64,000 nucleotides of DNA, from NCBI RefSeq assembly GCF_900100355.1, contig NZ_FNFH01000002.1, positions 682,001 to 746,000 of the forward strand, written 5' to 3'. The notes under the pieces are model-generated. The model saw nothing but the letters and a program-made list of their open reading frames with translations, made no database searches and was not told the origin of the DNA. Below are positions 44,214-53,175 of this stretch, in pieces (position 1 is the stretch's first letter; every line of letters begins with the position of its first letter). The position numbers and the translations under genes were made by a program. Source of the stretch: Microbulbifer yueqingensis (GTDB taxonomy: Bacteria; Pseudomonadota; Gammaproteobacteria; Pseudomonadales; Cellvibrionaceae).

Positions 44214-46004
44214 TCAGAAGGCGATATCCGGGGGCGGCGCCACCCGCAGCACCTCGGCCACGGTGGTAATACCGGCAGCCACCTTGCGCGCCCCGGCGAG
44301 CCGCAGGCTGTTCATACCCTCGCGCATGGCCTGGTGCCGCACCTGCTGCAGGTCGCAGTCGGCAGTCACCAGTTTCTGGATCGACTCGCTGAACGGCAGT
44401 ATCTCGTAGATGCCCTGGCGACCGCGATACCCGGTATTGCGGCACTCCAGGCAGCCCTCGGGGCGGTAGACCGTCTCCGGGCGCGGCGCCTTCCACGGCC
44501 GGGTCAGGGCCTGCCAGTCGTCGTCACTGACGCGGTCGGGCTGCTTGCACGCCGGGCACAGTGTGCGCACCAGCCGCTGTGCCATCACCCCGATCACCAC
44601 GGACTTGAGCAGGTAGTGTGGCAGCCCCAGGTCCAGCAGGCGGGTGACCGCGGTGGGCGCATCGTTGGTATGCAGGGTGGATATCACCAGGTGGCCGGTC
44701 AACGCCGCCTGCACCGCCATCTGCGCCGTCTCCAGGTCGCGGATCTCGCCCACCATGATGATGTCCGGGTCCTGGCGCATGAGCGTGCGGATACCCGCGG
44801 CGAAATCGAGGCCGATGGAGTGTTGTACCTGCGTCTGGTTGAAGTTGTCCTCCACCATCTCGATCGGGTCCTCGATGGTGGAGACATTCACCTCGCTGGT
44901 GGCCAGCTGCTTGAGGCCGGTATAGAGGGTGGTGGTCTTGCCGGAACCGGTGGGGCCGGTGACCAGCACTATGCCGTTGGGACGGCCCAGCATGGCCTGC
45001 CAGCGGGCCAGGTCATCGCCGCCCAGCCCCAGGTCGCTGTAGGAGCGCGCCAGCACCTCGGGATCGAAGATACGCATCACCAGCTTCTCGCCGAAAGCGG
45101 TGGGCAGGGTGGACAGGCGCAACTCCACCTCGCTGCCATCGGGGCGCTTGGTCTTGATACGGCCGTCCTGCGGCTTGCGCTTTTCCGCCACGTTCATGCG
45201 CCCGAGGATCTTCAGCCGGCTGGTGACGGCGGCGGTGACCTGGTCGGGGAAGTCGTGGATCGGGTGCAGTACGCCATCGATGCGGAAGCGGATACGCCCC
45301 AATTCCCGGCGCGGCTCGATGTGGATATCGCTGGCGCGCTGGTCGAAGGCGTGCTGCAACAGCCAGTCGACGATATTGACGATATGCTGGTCGTTGGCCT
45401 CCGGGTCCTTGAGGTTCCCCAGCTCGAGCAGCTGCTCGAAGTTACCGCTGCCGGAACTGCCCTTGAGCCCACTGGCCCCGGAGATGGAGTTGGCCAGGGA
45501 GTAGAACTCCACGCAGTAGCGCTGGATGTCCGCCGGGTCCGCCACCACGCGGCGGACCTTGCGCCCGCTGGTGTGCTCCAGCTGCTCCTCCCAGCCCGAG
45601 GTGAAGGGCTGCGCGGTGGCCACCAGCAGGCTGTCCTGGCTGGCCTCCACACACAGGATCTGGTGACGCTTGGCAAACTGGAAGCTCATTACCTCGGTTA
45701 CCGAGGCCACGTTAATCTTGAGCGGGTCGATATGGTACAGGGTGTGGCCGGAAGCCTCCGCCAGCCAGTCGGCCAGCACCCCGGCGGTGAGCACCTTGCC
45801 CGGCACGCGGAGGTTCTCCAGCTCGCAGCTGGCGATGTAGGTCAGCGGGTGCATCTGGGCCTGCTCGGCACTGCGCGGGGTGCCGATCAGGCGGTTGGCA
45901 TCCTCGCGGGCCACCAACCCCTGTGCCACCAGGTCCTCCAGCAGGCCGCGCAGGTCCAGGACCCGGTCCGCTGCCTTTACCGCCGCCACTTTTCCTGACG
46001 CCAT
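44214..46004 (-). CDS. GspE/PilB-family type II/IV secretion ATPase
   Basis: Cytoplasmic hexameric ATPase of the kind that powers type IV pili or type II secretion. The 596 residues carry an MshE/T2SSE N-terminal domain (about 55-140), Walker A GPTGSGKTT, the Asp box and Walker B region DPDIIMVGEIRD, and a zinc-binding C-terminal tetracysteine (CPAC...CLEC). I chose the ATG at 46004, which lies 6-8 bp behind AAGGGG, over one 15 bp upstream. No pilus or secretion genes adjoin it; its partner machine must be encoded elsewhere. The name is left blank because PilB, MshE and GspE are hard to separate alone. Confidence 0.85.
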   Translation of the reverse strand: MASGKVAAVKAADRVLDLRGLLEDLVAQGLVAREDANRLIGTPRSAEQAQMHPLTYIASCELENLRVPGKVLTAGVLADWLAEASGHTLYHIDPLKINVASVTEVMSFQFAKRHQILCVEASQDSLLVATAQPFTSGWEEQLEHTSGRKVRRVVADPADIQRYCVEFYSLANSISGASGLKGSSGSGNFEQLLELGNLKDPEANDQHIVNIVDWLLQHAFDQRASDIHIEPRRELGRIRFRIDGVLHPIHDFPDQVTAAVTSRLKILGRMNVAEKRKPQDGRIKTKRPDGSEVELRLSTLPTAFGEKLVMRIFDPEVLARSYSDLGLGGDDLARWQAMLGRPNGIVLVTGPTGSGKTTTLYTGLKQLATSEVNVSTIEDPIEMVEDNFNQTQVQHSIGLDFAAGIRTLMRQDPDIIMVGEIRDLETAQMAVQAALTGHLVISTLHTNDAPTAVTRLLDLGLPHYLLKSVVIGVMAQRLVRTLCPACKQPDRVSDDDWQALTRPWKAPRPETVYRPEGCLECRNTGYRGRQGIYEILPFSESIQKLVTADCDLQQVRHQAMREGMNSLRLAGARKVAAGITTVAEVLRVAPPPDIAF

Positions 46005-46172
46005 GGCCAACCCCTTCATCTATTATCTTTTAACCCGTGCCAGACGGCGCATTGTAGCCCGAAGCCGGCTCCGGGGAAGTGCGCTGCCCCACCGGAAGCT
46101 ACCGGATTACCGCGCATACGCCAAGTTGGGGTACCATGCCGCCCACTTCATACCAGAGCCAAGGAGCTAACC

Positions 46173-46850
46173 ATGCCCCTTTCCAATATCGCCAACCTGT
46201 TTGGCCGCTCGCCGATCAAGCCGATCAAGGAGCATATGGCCAAGGCCCACGAGGCCTCGGCAGACCTGGTCCCCTTCTTCGATGCCCTGATGAAGGGCGA
46301 CCTGGGGACCGCCGAGGAAGTGCAGAAACGCATTTCCGCGAGCGAGAACAAAGCCGACGACATCAAGCGCGACCTGCGCCTGCACCTGCCCGACAGCCTG
46401 TTCATGCCGGTGTCCCGCACCGACCTGCTCGAGCTGCTGCACGCACAGGACGAGGTGGCGAACACCGCCCAGGATATCGCCGGGCTGGCGACCGGGCGCA
46501 AGATGCAGATCCCGGCACCGCTGCAGGTACAGATGAAGACCTTTGTCGACAGTGCCGTGGCCACCTCGGCCCAGGCCCTGCGCGCCATCAACGAGCTGGA
46601 CGAGCTGCTCGAGAGCGGCTTTGCCGGCCGCGAAGTGGACATCACCCGGCGCATGACCGAGGAACTGGACGACCTGGAACGCAAGTCGGACAAGCTCGAG
46701 GTTGAGATCCGCGCAGCGCTGTTCGATATCGAAAAAGACCTGCCACCGGTGGACGTGATATTCCTCTACCGTGTTATCGAGTGGATCGGCGATCTGGCCG
46801 ACCGCGCCCACAGCGTGGGCAACCGTCTGCAGTTGTTATTGGCACGCTAA
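46173..46850 (+). CDS. DUF47/TIGR00153 PhoU-like phosphate-transport accessory protein
   Basis: A 225-residue, almost all-helical cytoplasmic protein of the DUF47 family (PhoU-like). The chain is rich in charged heptads (EEVQKRISASENKADDIKRD, RRMTEELDDLERKSDKLEVEI) and ends VIEWIGDLADRAHSVGNRL, a metal-binding-type segment shared with PhoU. It begins behind an AAGGAG site and is followed 12 bp later by pit. This pairing is common, and family knowledge suggests the protein controls Pit activity or phosphate homeostasis; the mechanism is not seen here. Confidence 0.88.
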   Translation: MPLSNIANLFGRSPIKPIKEHMAKAHEASADLVPFFDALMKGDLGTAEEVQKRISASENKADDIKRDLRLHLPDSLFMPVSRTDLLELLHAQDEVANTAQDIAGLATGRKMQIPAPLQVQMKTFVDSAVATSAQALRAINELDELLESGFAGREVDITRRMTEELDDLERKSDKLEVEIRAALFDIEKDLPPVDVIFLYRVIEWIGDLADRAHSVGNRLQLLLAR

Positions 46851-46862
46851 GGGGGAAGCACC

Positions 46863-48137
46863 GTGGAAGTTATCAGCCAGTACGGCACTATCCTGCTAAT
46901 TCTCGCCTGCGTCTTCGGCTTTTTCATGGCCTGGGGCGTGGGCGCCAACGACGTGGCCAACGCCATGGGCACGTCCGTGGGCTCGCGGGCCCTCACCATC
47001 AAACAGGCGATCCTGATCGCCATGGTGTTCGAGTTCGCCGGCGCCTACCTCGCCGGCGGCGAGGTCACCTCGACCATCCGCAAGGGCATCATCGACTCGG
47101 ATATCTTTGCCACCCAGCCGGAGCTGCTGGTGTACGGCATGCTGTCGGCGCTGCTGGCGGCCGGCACCTGGCTGCTGATCGCGAGTATCCTGGGCTGGCC
47201 GGTATCCACCACGCATTCGATCGTGGGCGCCATCGTCGGCTTCTCGGCCGTGGGCATTTCCATGGACGCCGTGGCCTGGGGCAAGGTGGGCAGCATCGTC
47301 GCCAGCTGGGTGGTGTCGCCCGTACTCGCCGGCACCATCTCCTTCCTGCTGTTCCGCAGCGTGCAGCGGCTGATCCTCAACACCGAGGACCCGTTCGGCA
47401 ACGCCAAGCGCTATATCCCCATCTACATGTTCGCCGTGGGCTGGATGATCGCCATGGTCACCCTCACCAAGGGCCTGAAGCATGTGTTCAAGGATGCCAA
47501 TATCCAGCTCAACTTCCTGCAGGACGCCGGCATCGCCGCCATTGCCGGCCTGGTGGTGATGGGCATCGGCGTCGTCATGCTGAAGCGCATCAAGCGGGAC
47601 CCGGAGCGCGAGCGCGAAAACCGCTTTGCCAATGTAGAGCGGGTGTTCGCCATCCTGATGATTTTCACCGCCTGCGCCATGGCCTTTGCCCACGGCTCCA
47701 ACGACGTGGCCAACGCAGTGGGTCCGCTGGCCGCCGTGGTGAATACCGTGCAGATGGGTACGGTCACCGCCAAGGCAACCATGCCCTCCTGGATCCTGCT
47801 GCTGGGGGGCGCCGGCATCGTGGTTGGCCTCGCCACCTACGGCTTCAAGGTGATGGCCACCATCGGCCGCAAGATCACCGAGCTGACCCCGAGCCGCGGC
47901 TTCGCCGCGGAGCTGGGCGCCGCCGCCACCGTGGTGCTGGCTTCCGGTACCGGCCTGCCGATCTCCACCACCCACACCCTGGTGGGCGCGGTGCTGGGCG
48001 TCGGCCTGGCGCGGGGGATAGGCGCACTCAACCTGCGCATGATCACTACCATCGCCGCCTCCTGGGTGGTGACGCTGCCCGCGGGCGCCGGCATCGCCAT
48101 CCTGTTCTTCTTCTTCTTCAAGGGGATCTTCGGCTAG
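46863..48137 (+). CDS. pit: Low-affinity inorganic phosphate transporter (Pit)
   Basis: Inner-membrane metal-phosphate:proton symporter. The 424 residues contain the two signature repeats of the family, GANDVANAMGTSVGS (about 28-42) and HGSNDVANAVGPLAA (about 272-286), each in a half of about five membrane segments joined by a cytoplasmic loop (KRIKRDPERERENRF). VSTTHSIVGA and ISTTHTLVGA are the matched second motifs. Translation starts at GTG, 12 bp after the DUF47 gene, with which it forms an operon. A strong terminator follows. In Pseudomonas the same pair lies next to argE and argA, as here. Confidence 0.93.
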   Translation: MEVISQYGTILLILACVFGFFMAWGVGANDVANAMGTSVGSRALTIKQAILIAMVFEFAGAYLAGGEVTSTIRKGIIDSDIFATQPELLVYGMLSALLAAGTWLLIASILGWPVSTTHSIVGAIVGFSAVGISMDAVAWGKVGSIVASWVVSPVLAGTISFLLFRSVQRLILNTEDPFGNAKRYIPIYMFAVGWMIAMVTLTKGLKHVFKDANIQLNFLQDAGIAAIAGLVVMGIGVVMLKRIKRDPERERENRFANVERVFAILMIFTACAMAFAHGSNDVANAVGPLAAVVNTVQMGTVTAKATMPSWILLLGGAGIVVGLATYGFKVMATIGRKITELTPSRGFAAELGAAATVVLASGTGLPISTTHTLVGAVLGVGLARGIGALNLRMITTIAASWVVTLPAGAGIAILFFFFFKGIFG

Positions 48138-48160
48138 CCACAGGCCGGGGAAAGCGGTAC

Positions 48161-48191
48161 AAAAGGGGAGCCTCACCGGCTCCCCTTTTTT
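48161..48191 (+). terminator. Intrinsic terminator after pit
   Basis: Stem AAAAGGGGAGCC / GGCTCCCCTTTT with loop TCACC, followed by more T, 24 bp past the pit stop. Confidence 0.9.
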
Positions 48192-48241
48192 ATGCCGTGC
48201 GCATAACCAGACCGGATAACGAATCGAGAACAGGAATTCCG

Positions 48242-49039
48242 ATGCAACTACCCATCTACCAGGCGGATGCCTTTACCTCCCGACTTTTCAGCGGCAACCC
48301 GGCCGCGCTGGTGCCCCTGCAACAGTGGCTGGCGGACGATGTGCTGCAGGCCATCGCCGCCGAGAACAACCTGGCCGAGACCGCCTTCACCGTTCCCAGC
48401 GGGCGTGGCTTCGAGTTGCGCTGGTTCACGCCGGCGGCGGAAGTCCCCCTGTGCGGCCACGCCACCCTGGCCAGCGCTCACCTCCTGTGGACCGAACTGG
48501 GCTGCCTTGAGGACGAGATCCGCTTCTTCACCCGGAGTGGCGAGCTGCGTGTCCGGCGCGAGGGCGAGCTGATCGCCATGGATTTCCCCGCACTGCAGTC
48601 ACAACCCGTAGAGATCACGGACGAGATTGTCGGCGCCGCAGGGTGCAAGCCGGTGCGCGCAGCCAGCGAGGAGCAGGAGGGAGGCAAACTGCTACTGGAA
48701 TTCAGTACCCCGGCAGACGTGGCCCAACTTGCGCCGGACTTGCGCCGGGTGGCCGCACTGCCCTACCAGGGCATCGCCTGCACCGCTACCGGCGAGGGAT
48801 TCGATTGCGACTTTGTCAGCCGCTTTTTCGCCCCGGCAGTCGGTATTGACGAGGACCCGGTAACCGGCTCCGCACACAGCCTGCTCGCCCCCTACTGGGC
48901 CGCGCGGCTGGACCGGCCGCGGCTGCGAGCGCGGCAGATTTCCGCCCGCGGCGGGGAGCTGGAATGCGAGCTGCGCGAGGGCCGGGTATTCATGCGCGGC
49001 GCGGCAGTTACCTACCTGCGCGGGCACATCAGCCTGTAG
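48242..49039 (+). CDS. PhzF-family isomerase/epimerase-like protein
   Basis: A 265-residue protein of the PhzF family (diaminopimelate-epimerase-like fold). The N-terminal YQADAFTSRLFSGNPAAL with LAETAFTV and PLCGHATLASAHLL, and the C-terminal GIDEDPVTGSAHSLLAPYWA, are the two halves of the fold. The Glu near residue 46 in NNLAETAF matches the PhzF catalytic acid. Only PhzF itself (phenazine synthesis) has a known role and no other phenazine genes are near, so the substrate is unknown. The start at 48242 follows AGGA; the open frame upstream belongs to no real gene. Confidence 0.86.
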   Translation: MQLPIYQADAFTSRLFSGNPAALVPLQQWLADDVLQAIAAENNLAETAFTVPSGRGFELRWFTPAAEVPLCGHATLASAHLLWTELGCLEDEIRFFTRSGELRVRREGELIAMDFPALQSQPVEITDEIVGAAGCKPVRAASEEQEGGKLLLEFSTPADVAQLAPDLRRVAALPYQGIACTATGEGFDCDFVSRFFAPAVGIDEDPVTGSAHSLLAPYWAARLDRPRLRARQISARGGELECELREGRVFMRGAAVTYLRGHISL

Positions 49040-49089
49040 ACCGGGCCGCGAAAGTCAGCGGCCGGGACGGCCTGCAGCCACCCGGCCCA

Positions 49090-49554
49090 CTACCAGTAGT
49101 GGTAATGCAGCCGCTCGTTCTTGCGCGGGCCGTGGATCTGCCAGATCAGTTCCAGCTGGTTGCGGCGCAACAGCAGCTCAGCGGTGTAGGTATCGGGACC
49201 GCACTGGTGCGGCTGCACCTCGCGAAATCCCTGCCCGGTGACCGGCTCCAGCTCGAACAATAATACCGGCTCGCTGCGGCGCAGGTGCTCGAGGCGCAAT
49301 GAACCCGGAAGGCGCGTCCAGCGATAGGTGTTCTGCATATCCAGTTTGCGCCCCTCACTGCTGGTAAAAAGCGCCTGCTCGCGGAACAATAGGTGCCCGT
49401 CGTCGCGCTCGGCCAGGACACTGCCGCGCGCATGGCCACGCCAGTCGGTCGCCGAGCCCGGCCCGTTACTGGCGGTAAAACTGAACTCGGACACTTTTGC
49501 CAGGCGCCCCCACAAGGCCTCGATGGCCCGGGACGCCGCACTACCCACTGACAA
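49090..49554 (-). CDS. Small conserved protein, probably DUF6314
   Basis: A 154-residue protein that I would place in DUF6314 with moderate confidence. It opens with a helix (SRAIEALWGRLAKVSEFSF) and then has repeated beta-strand pairs (SVLAERDDGHLLFREQALF, RWTRLPGSLRLEHL, LLFELEPVTG, TYTAELLLRRNQLELIWQIHG) ending KNERLHYHYW. This suggests a small calycin-like or lipocalin-like barrel. Start codon TTG 49554 has GAGG seven bases upstream; a GTG six bases in is the alternative. It overlaps no neighbour and its role is unknown. Confidence 0.65.
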   Translation of the reverse strand: MSVGSAASRAIEALWGRLAKVSEFSFTASNGPGSATDWRGHARGSVLAERDDGHLLFREQALFTSSEGRKLDMQNTYRWTRLPGSLRLEHLRRSEPVLLFELEPVTGQGFREVQPHQCGPDTYTAELLLRRNQLELIWQIHGPRKNERLHYHYW

Positions 49555-49580
49555 GATTCACCCTCTGTTATGCCGCTGTT

Positions 49581-50459
49581 ATGCCGTTACTGATTTTCGT
49601 CACCCTGCTGTGGGCCTTTTCCTTCAGCCTGATCGGGGTCTACCTGGCAGGTTCGGTGGACAGCTATTTTGCCGTATTTACGCGTGTCCTCCTGGCCGCC
49701 CTGCTGTTCCTGCCGCTGCTGCGCTGGCGCGCCTGTAGTCCCCGCACCGCGCTGGCACTGATGGCGATCGGTGCCGTGCAGCTGGGGGCGATGTACCTGT
49801 TCTACTACCAGTCGTTCCTGCTGCTCAGCGTGCCGGAGGTACTGCTGTTCACCATCTTCACCCCCCTGTATATCACGCTGCTGTATGACCTGCTGGAGCG
49901 GCGCTTCTCCCCCTGGAACCTGGTTGTCGCGCTGGTTGCCGTCGCCGGTGCAGCCGTAATCCGCTGGGGCCGGCCGCAGGGGGACTTCTGGCTCGGGTTC
50001 CTCGTGGTCCAGGGCGCCAACTTCTGCTTCGCGCTCGGCCAGGTGGCCTACAAGCAGTTTATGCAACATTCCACGCAGCGGGGGCCTGCGCTGCCGGGCC
50101 GGCAGGTATTCGGCTGGTTCTACCTCGGGGCGCTGCTGGTGGCCACTGGCGCCTGGCTGTGGCTCGGGGAACCGGTATATCCGCAGGGCGCGCTGCAGTG
50201 GGGCATACTGCTGTGGCTGGGCCTGGTCGCCTCGGGCCTCGGCTATTTCCTCTGGAACCGGGGTGCCACGCAGGTATCGGCCGGTACCCTTGCGGCCATG
50301 AACAATGCGCTGATCCCGGCGGGACTGCTGGTGAATCTGTTAATCTGGAACCGTGACGCCGACCTCGGGCGGCTGGCGCTGGGTGGACTGGTGATTGTCG
50401 CAGCCGTGTTGCTGAACGAGTGGCGCCTGCGGCGGCCGCAGCCGGCACTGGCGCGGTGA
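49581..50459 (+). CDS. EamA-family (DMT) permease
   Basis: A 292-residue inner-membrane protein with ten predicted helices in two EamA repeats, typical of drug/metabolite transporters that export amino acids or other small solutes. It starts LLIFVTLLWAFSFSLIGVYLAG; the second repeat begins near GDFWLGFLVVQGANFCFALGQ and includes WNRGATQVSAGTLAAMNNALIP, a recurring DMT motif. The ATG at 49581 begins exactly at the first helix. The frame is open for 28 codons upstream, overlapping the DUF6314 gene. Substrate not deducible. It is 40 bp before argE. Confidence 0.83.
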   Translation: MPLLIFVTLLWAFSFSLIGVYLAGSVDSYFAVFTRVLLAALLFLPLLRWRACSPRTALALMAIGAVQLGAMYLFYYQSFLLLSVPEVLLFTIFTPLYITLLYDLLERRFSPWNLVVALVAVAGAAVIRWGRPQGDFWLGFLVVQGANFCFALGQVAYKQFMQHSTQRGPALPGRQVFGWFYLGALLVATGAWLWLGEPVYPQGALQWGILLWLGLVASGLGYFLWNRGATQVSAGTLAAMNNALIPAGLLVNLLIWNRDADLGRLALGGLVIVAAVLLNEWRLRRPQPALAR

Positions 50460-50499
50460 CAGGGTAACGACCGGCATCGGTCAATTTCAGGAGCAGGTT

Positions 50500-51660
50500 A
50501 TGGATAACGCGATACCGGGTCTCAGGCAGCAGCTCAGGCAGCTGGTGGCTATCCCCAGCGTCAGCGCCACCGACCCGAAGCTGGACATGGGCAACCGCGC
50601 GGTGGTGGAACTGCTGGGCGAGTGGCTCGAGGTGCTGGGTTTCGACGTGGAGCTGATGCCGCTACCGGGCCAGCCGCACAAGGCGAACATGATCGCCACC
50701 CTCAGCAGCGGTGGCCCGGCCGACGGTGGCCTGGTGCTGGCCGGCCATACAGACACGGTGCCCTACGACGAGGGGCGCTGGCAATCTGACCCTTTCAAGC
50801 TGGAGGAGCGCGACAACCGCTGGTACGGCCTCGGCAGCACCGACATGAAAGGCTTCTTTCCGCTCGCCATCGAGGCGGCCCGCGCCGTCGCCGGCAAGCC
50901 CCTGCAGCAGCCGCTGATCATCCTGGCCACCGCCGACGAGGAGACCTCCATGGCGGGCGCCCGCGCCCTGGTGGAGGCGGGGCGGCCGCGCGGCCGGTTT
51001 GCGGTGGTGGGCGAGCCCACCGGACTCAGGCCGGTACGTATGCACAAGGGCATGATGATGGAGGCGGTGCGTATCACCGGCCGCTCCGGCCACTCGTCCA
51101 ACCCGGCCCTTGGCGCCAGTGCGCTGGAAGCGATGCACGGGGCAATCGGTGAACTGCTGGCGCTGCGCAGCGAATGGCAGCAGCGCTATAACAACCCGGG
51201 TTTCGCGGTACCGGTGCCCACCATGAACCTCGGCTGTATCCACGGCGGCGATAACCCCAACCGCATCTGCGGCTTCACAGAGTTGCAGTTCGATGTGCGC
51301 CCGCTACCGGGCATGGCACTGGACGAGCTGCGCGGGGAGCTGGAACAGCACCTGCAGCAGAGCGTGCACGGGGAGGGATTGCGGCTCGACTACGGGCCGC
51401 TCTTCGAAGGGGTGGAAGCCTTCGAGCAGCCAGCCACCTCGGAACTGGTGGAAGCCGCGGAGAAGCTCACCGGGCACACTGCGGGCAGCGTAGCTTTCGC
51501 CACCGAGGCGCCGTTCTTCAAGAGCATGGGTATGGACACTATCGTCCTGGGGCCGGGCGATATCGACCAGGCCCACCAGCCGGACGAATACCTGGGGCTG
51601 GACCGCATAGAGCCGATGCTCGATGTACTCCGGGGGCTGATCGCCCGCTTCTGCCTGTGA
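50500..51660 (+). CDS. argE: Acetylornithine deacetylase
   Basis: M20 metallopeptidase-family enzyme removing the acetyl group from N2-acetylornithine, the fifth step of linear arginine synthesis. The 386 residues (E. coli 383) include LAGHTDTVPYDEGRW (metal-binding His and Asp near 86-88), the catalytic pair in ATADEETSMAGA, and GRSGHSSNP in the dimerisation domain. It is followed 60 bp later by argA. With ArgA in the same place, the cell uses a linear route rather than the recycling one through ArgJ; this is inferred from the pair alone. Confidence 0.92.
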   Translation: MDNAIPGLRQQLRQLVAIPSVSATDPKLDMGNRAVVELLGEWLEVLGFDVELMPLPGQPHKANMIATLSSGGPADGGLVLAGHTDTVPYDEGRWQSDPFKLEERDNRWYGLGSTDMKGFFPLAIEAARAVAGKPLQQPLIILATADEETSMAGARALVEAGRPRGRFAVVGEPTGLRPVRMHKGMMMEAVRITGRSGHSSNPALGASALEAMHGAIGELLALRSEWQQRYNNPGFAVPVPTMNLGCIHGGDNPNRICGFTELQFDVRPLPGMALDELRGELEQHLQQSVHGEGLRLDYGPLFEGVEAFEQPATSELVEAAEKLTGHTAGSVAFATEAPFFKSMGMDTIVLGPGDIDQAHQPDEYLGLDRIEPMLDVLRGLIARFCL

Positions 51661-51720
51661 TCAGCTGTCCCGAAATGCGGTATATTGCGCCCAAACCCGC
51701 GACCACACGGACGTCCACTC

Positions 51721-53040
51721 GTGAGCGAAGATAACACCTCCCTCAACTGGTTCCGCCACGCCGCGCCCTATATCAATGATCTGCGCGGGCGCACGCTGGT
51801 GATCGCCATACCCGGGGACGGCCTCCAGCACGCGAATTTCCGCAACCTGGTCCACGACCTGGCCCTGCTTGCGAGCCTGGGTATCCGGCTGGTGGTGGTG
51901 CACGGCGCCCGGCCGCAGGTCAACCACGCCCTGCAGGAGCAGGGTATCGAGAACCGCTTTCACGGCAACACACGCATTACCGACCGGGAAACCCTCGAGA
52001 TCATCAAGGCGGCGGTGGGCAAGCTGCGCTTCGACATAGAGGCGGCTTTCTCCCAGGGCTTGCCGGACTCACCCATGGCCCGCTCCTCGCTCAAGGTAAT
52101 CTCCGGCAACCTGGTGACGGCCCGCCCGATCGGTGTGCTAGACGGCGTCGACCTGCGCTGGACCGGACGCGTGCGGCGGATGGAAGTGAGCACCATCAAC
52201 CACTCACTGGAGCAGGGTGCACTGGTGCTGCTGTCCCCGCTCGGCACATCGCTTACCGGTGAGCAGTTCAACCTGAACTATCTCGACCTGGCCGCCGAGG
52301 CGGCGCGGGCACTCGATGCAGAAAAGCTCGTGCTGTTCCGGGAGCAGCCGCAACTGCTGATCGACGGCGGCCCGGTGCGGGAGCTGAGCATCCTGCAGGC
52401 AGAGCAGGCGGCGCAACAGGTAGAGAGCGAGTCCCTGCGCTGCGCGATCAACGCCTGTAACGCCGGCACCCCGCGCACCCACCTGCTGAGTTACGCCGAC
52501 GACGGCGCGCTGGTGCAGGAGCTGTTCCGGCGCGAGGGCACCGGCACCATGATCTACCGCGACAGCTACGAGGTGATCCGCCGTGCCCGCATCGCCGACG
52601 TGGGTGGCATCCTCGGGCTGATCCGCCCCCTGGAGAAACAGGGCATCCTGGTCAGGCGCTCGCGGGAAAAGCTCGAGGCGGAGATCGACCACTTCACCCT
52701 GGCTGAAGTCGACGGCACCGCGGTGGCCTGCGCGGCCCTCTATCCAATCGACGACAAACAGGGGAAAACGGTGGCCGCCGAGCTGGCCTGCGTGGCGATT
52801 CACCCGGATTTCCGCGGGGGTGGCCGCGGGGCCAAACTGCTACATCACCTGGAGCGGCAGGCGCGTGCCCTCGGCATCGACGAACTCTACGTCCTTACCA
52901 CCCAGGCGGAGCACTGGTTCATCGAGCAGGGCTTCCGCCAGGTCGCGGTGGAGGAGTTGCCCGCTGCACGCCAGTCGCTCTACAACATCCAGCGCAATTC
53001 ACGCGTACTGCGCAAGGCGCTAGGCGCGCAACAGGCCTAA
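51721..53040 (+). CDS. argA: N-acetylglutamate synthase
   Basis: First enzyme of arginine synthesis, acetylating glutamate with acetyl-CoA and normally inhibited by arginine. The 439 residues (E. coli 443) start with an amino-acid-kinase-like regulatory domain (DLRGRTLVIAIPGDGLQHANF, VVVHGARPQVNHAL) and end with a GNAT domain carrying the acetyl-CoA loop FRGGGRGAKLL near 366-376. I chose GTG 51721, where homology begins. A TATATT hexamer at 51681-51686 may be its -10 element. The next gene is ilvD. Confidence 0.92.
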   Translation: MSEDNTSLNWFRHAAPYINDLRGRTLVIAIPGDGLQHANFRNLVHDLALLASLGIRLVVVHGARPQVNHALQEQGIENRFHGNTRITDRETLEIIKAAVGKLRFDIEAAFSQGLPDSPMARSSLKVISGNLVTARPIGVLDGVDLRWTGRVRRMEVSTINHSLEQGALVLLSPLGTSLTGEQFNLNYLDLAAEAARALDAEKLVLFREQPQLLIDGGPVRELSILQAEQAAQQVESESLRCAINACNAGTPRTHLLSYADDGALVQELFRREGTGTMIYRDSYEVIRRARIADVGGILGLIRPLEKQGILVRRSREKLEAEIDHFTLAEVDGTAVACAALYPIDDKQGKTVAAELACVAIHPDFRGGGRGAKLLHHLERQARALGIDELYVLTTQAEHWFIEQGFRQVAVEELPAARQSLYNIQRNSRVLRKALGAQQA

Positions 53041-53175
53041 CAGTCAGCCGCATATTGAGAAACGTGCATCCTAATTTAATCCTTACAGACTGCCGGCCGC
53101 GAAAAGCCATCCCGAATCCGGCTGTTTTTTGTTAAGCTGTCGCTCCATTACTTCAGGACAGTCGGACGCAGTTTT

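Noticed and set aside
44205-45998. A 597-codon plus-strand open frame across the GspE-like gene
   Set aside because: It is antisense to a well-conserved ATPase, has no recognisable domain and reflects the high GC content, which makes stop codons rare in the complementary frames.
46781-48241. A long plus-strand frame overlapping pit that runs into the phzF-like gene
   Set aside because: Only the 3' part from 48242 has family motifs. The upstream part is out of frame with the real pit gene and rich in Arg, Gly and His.
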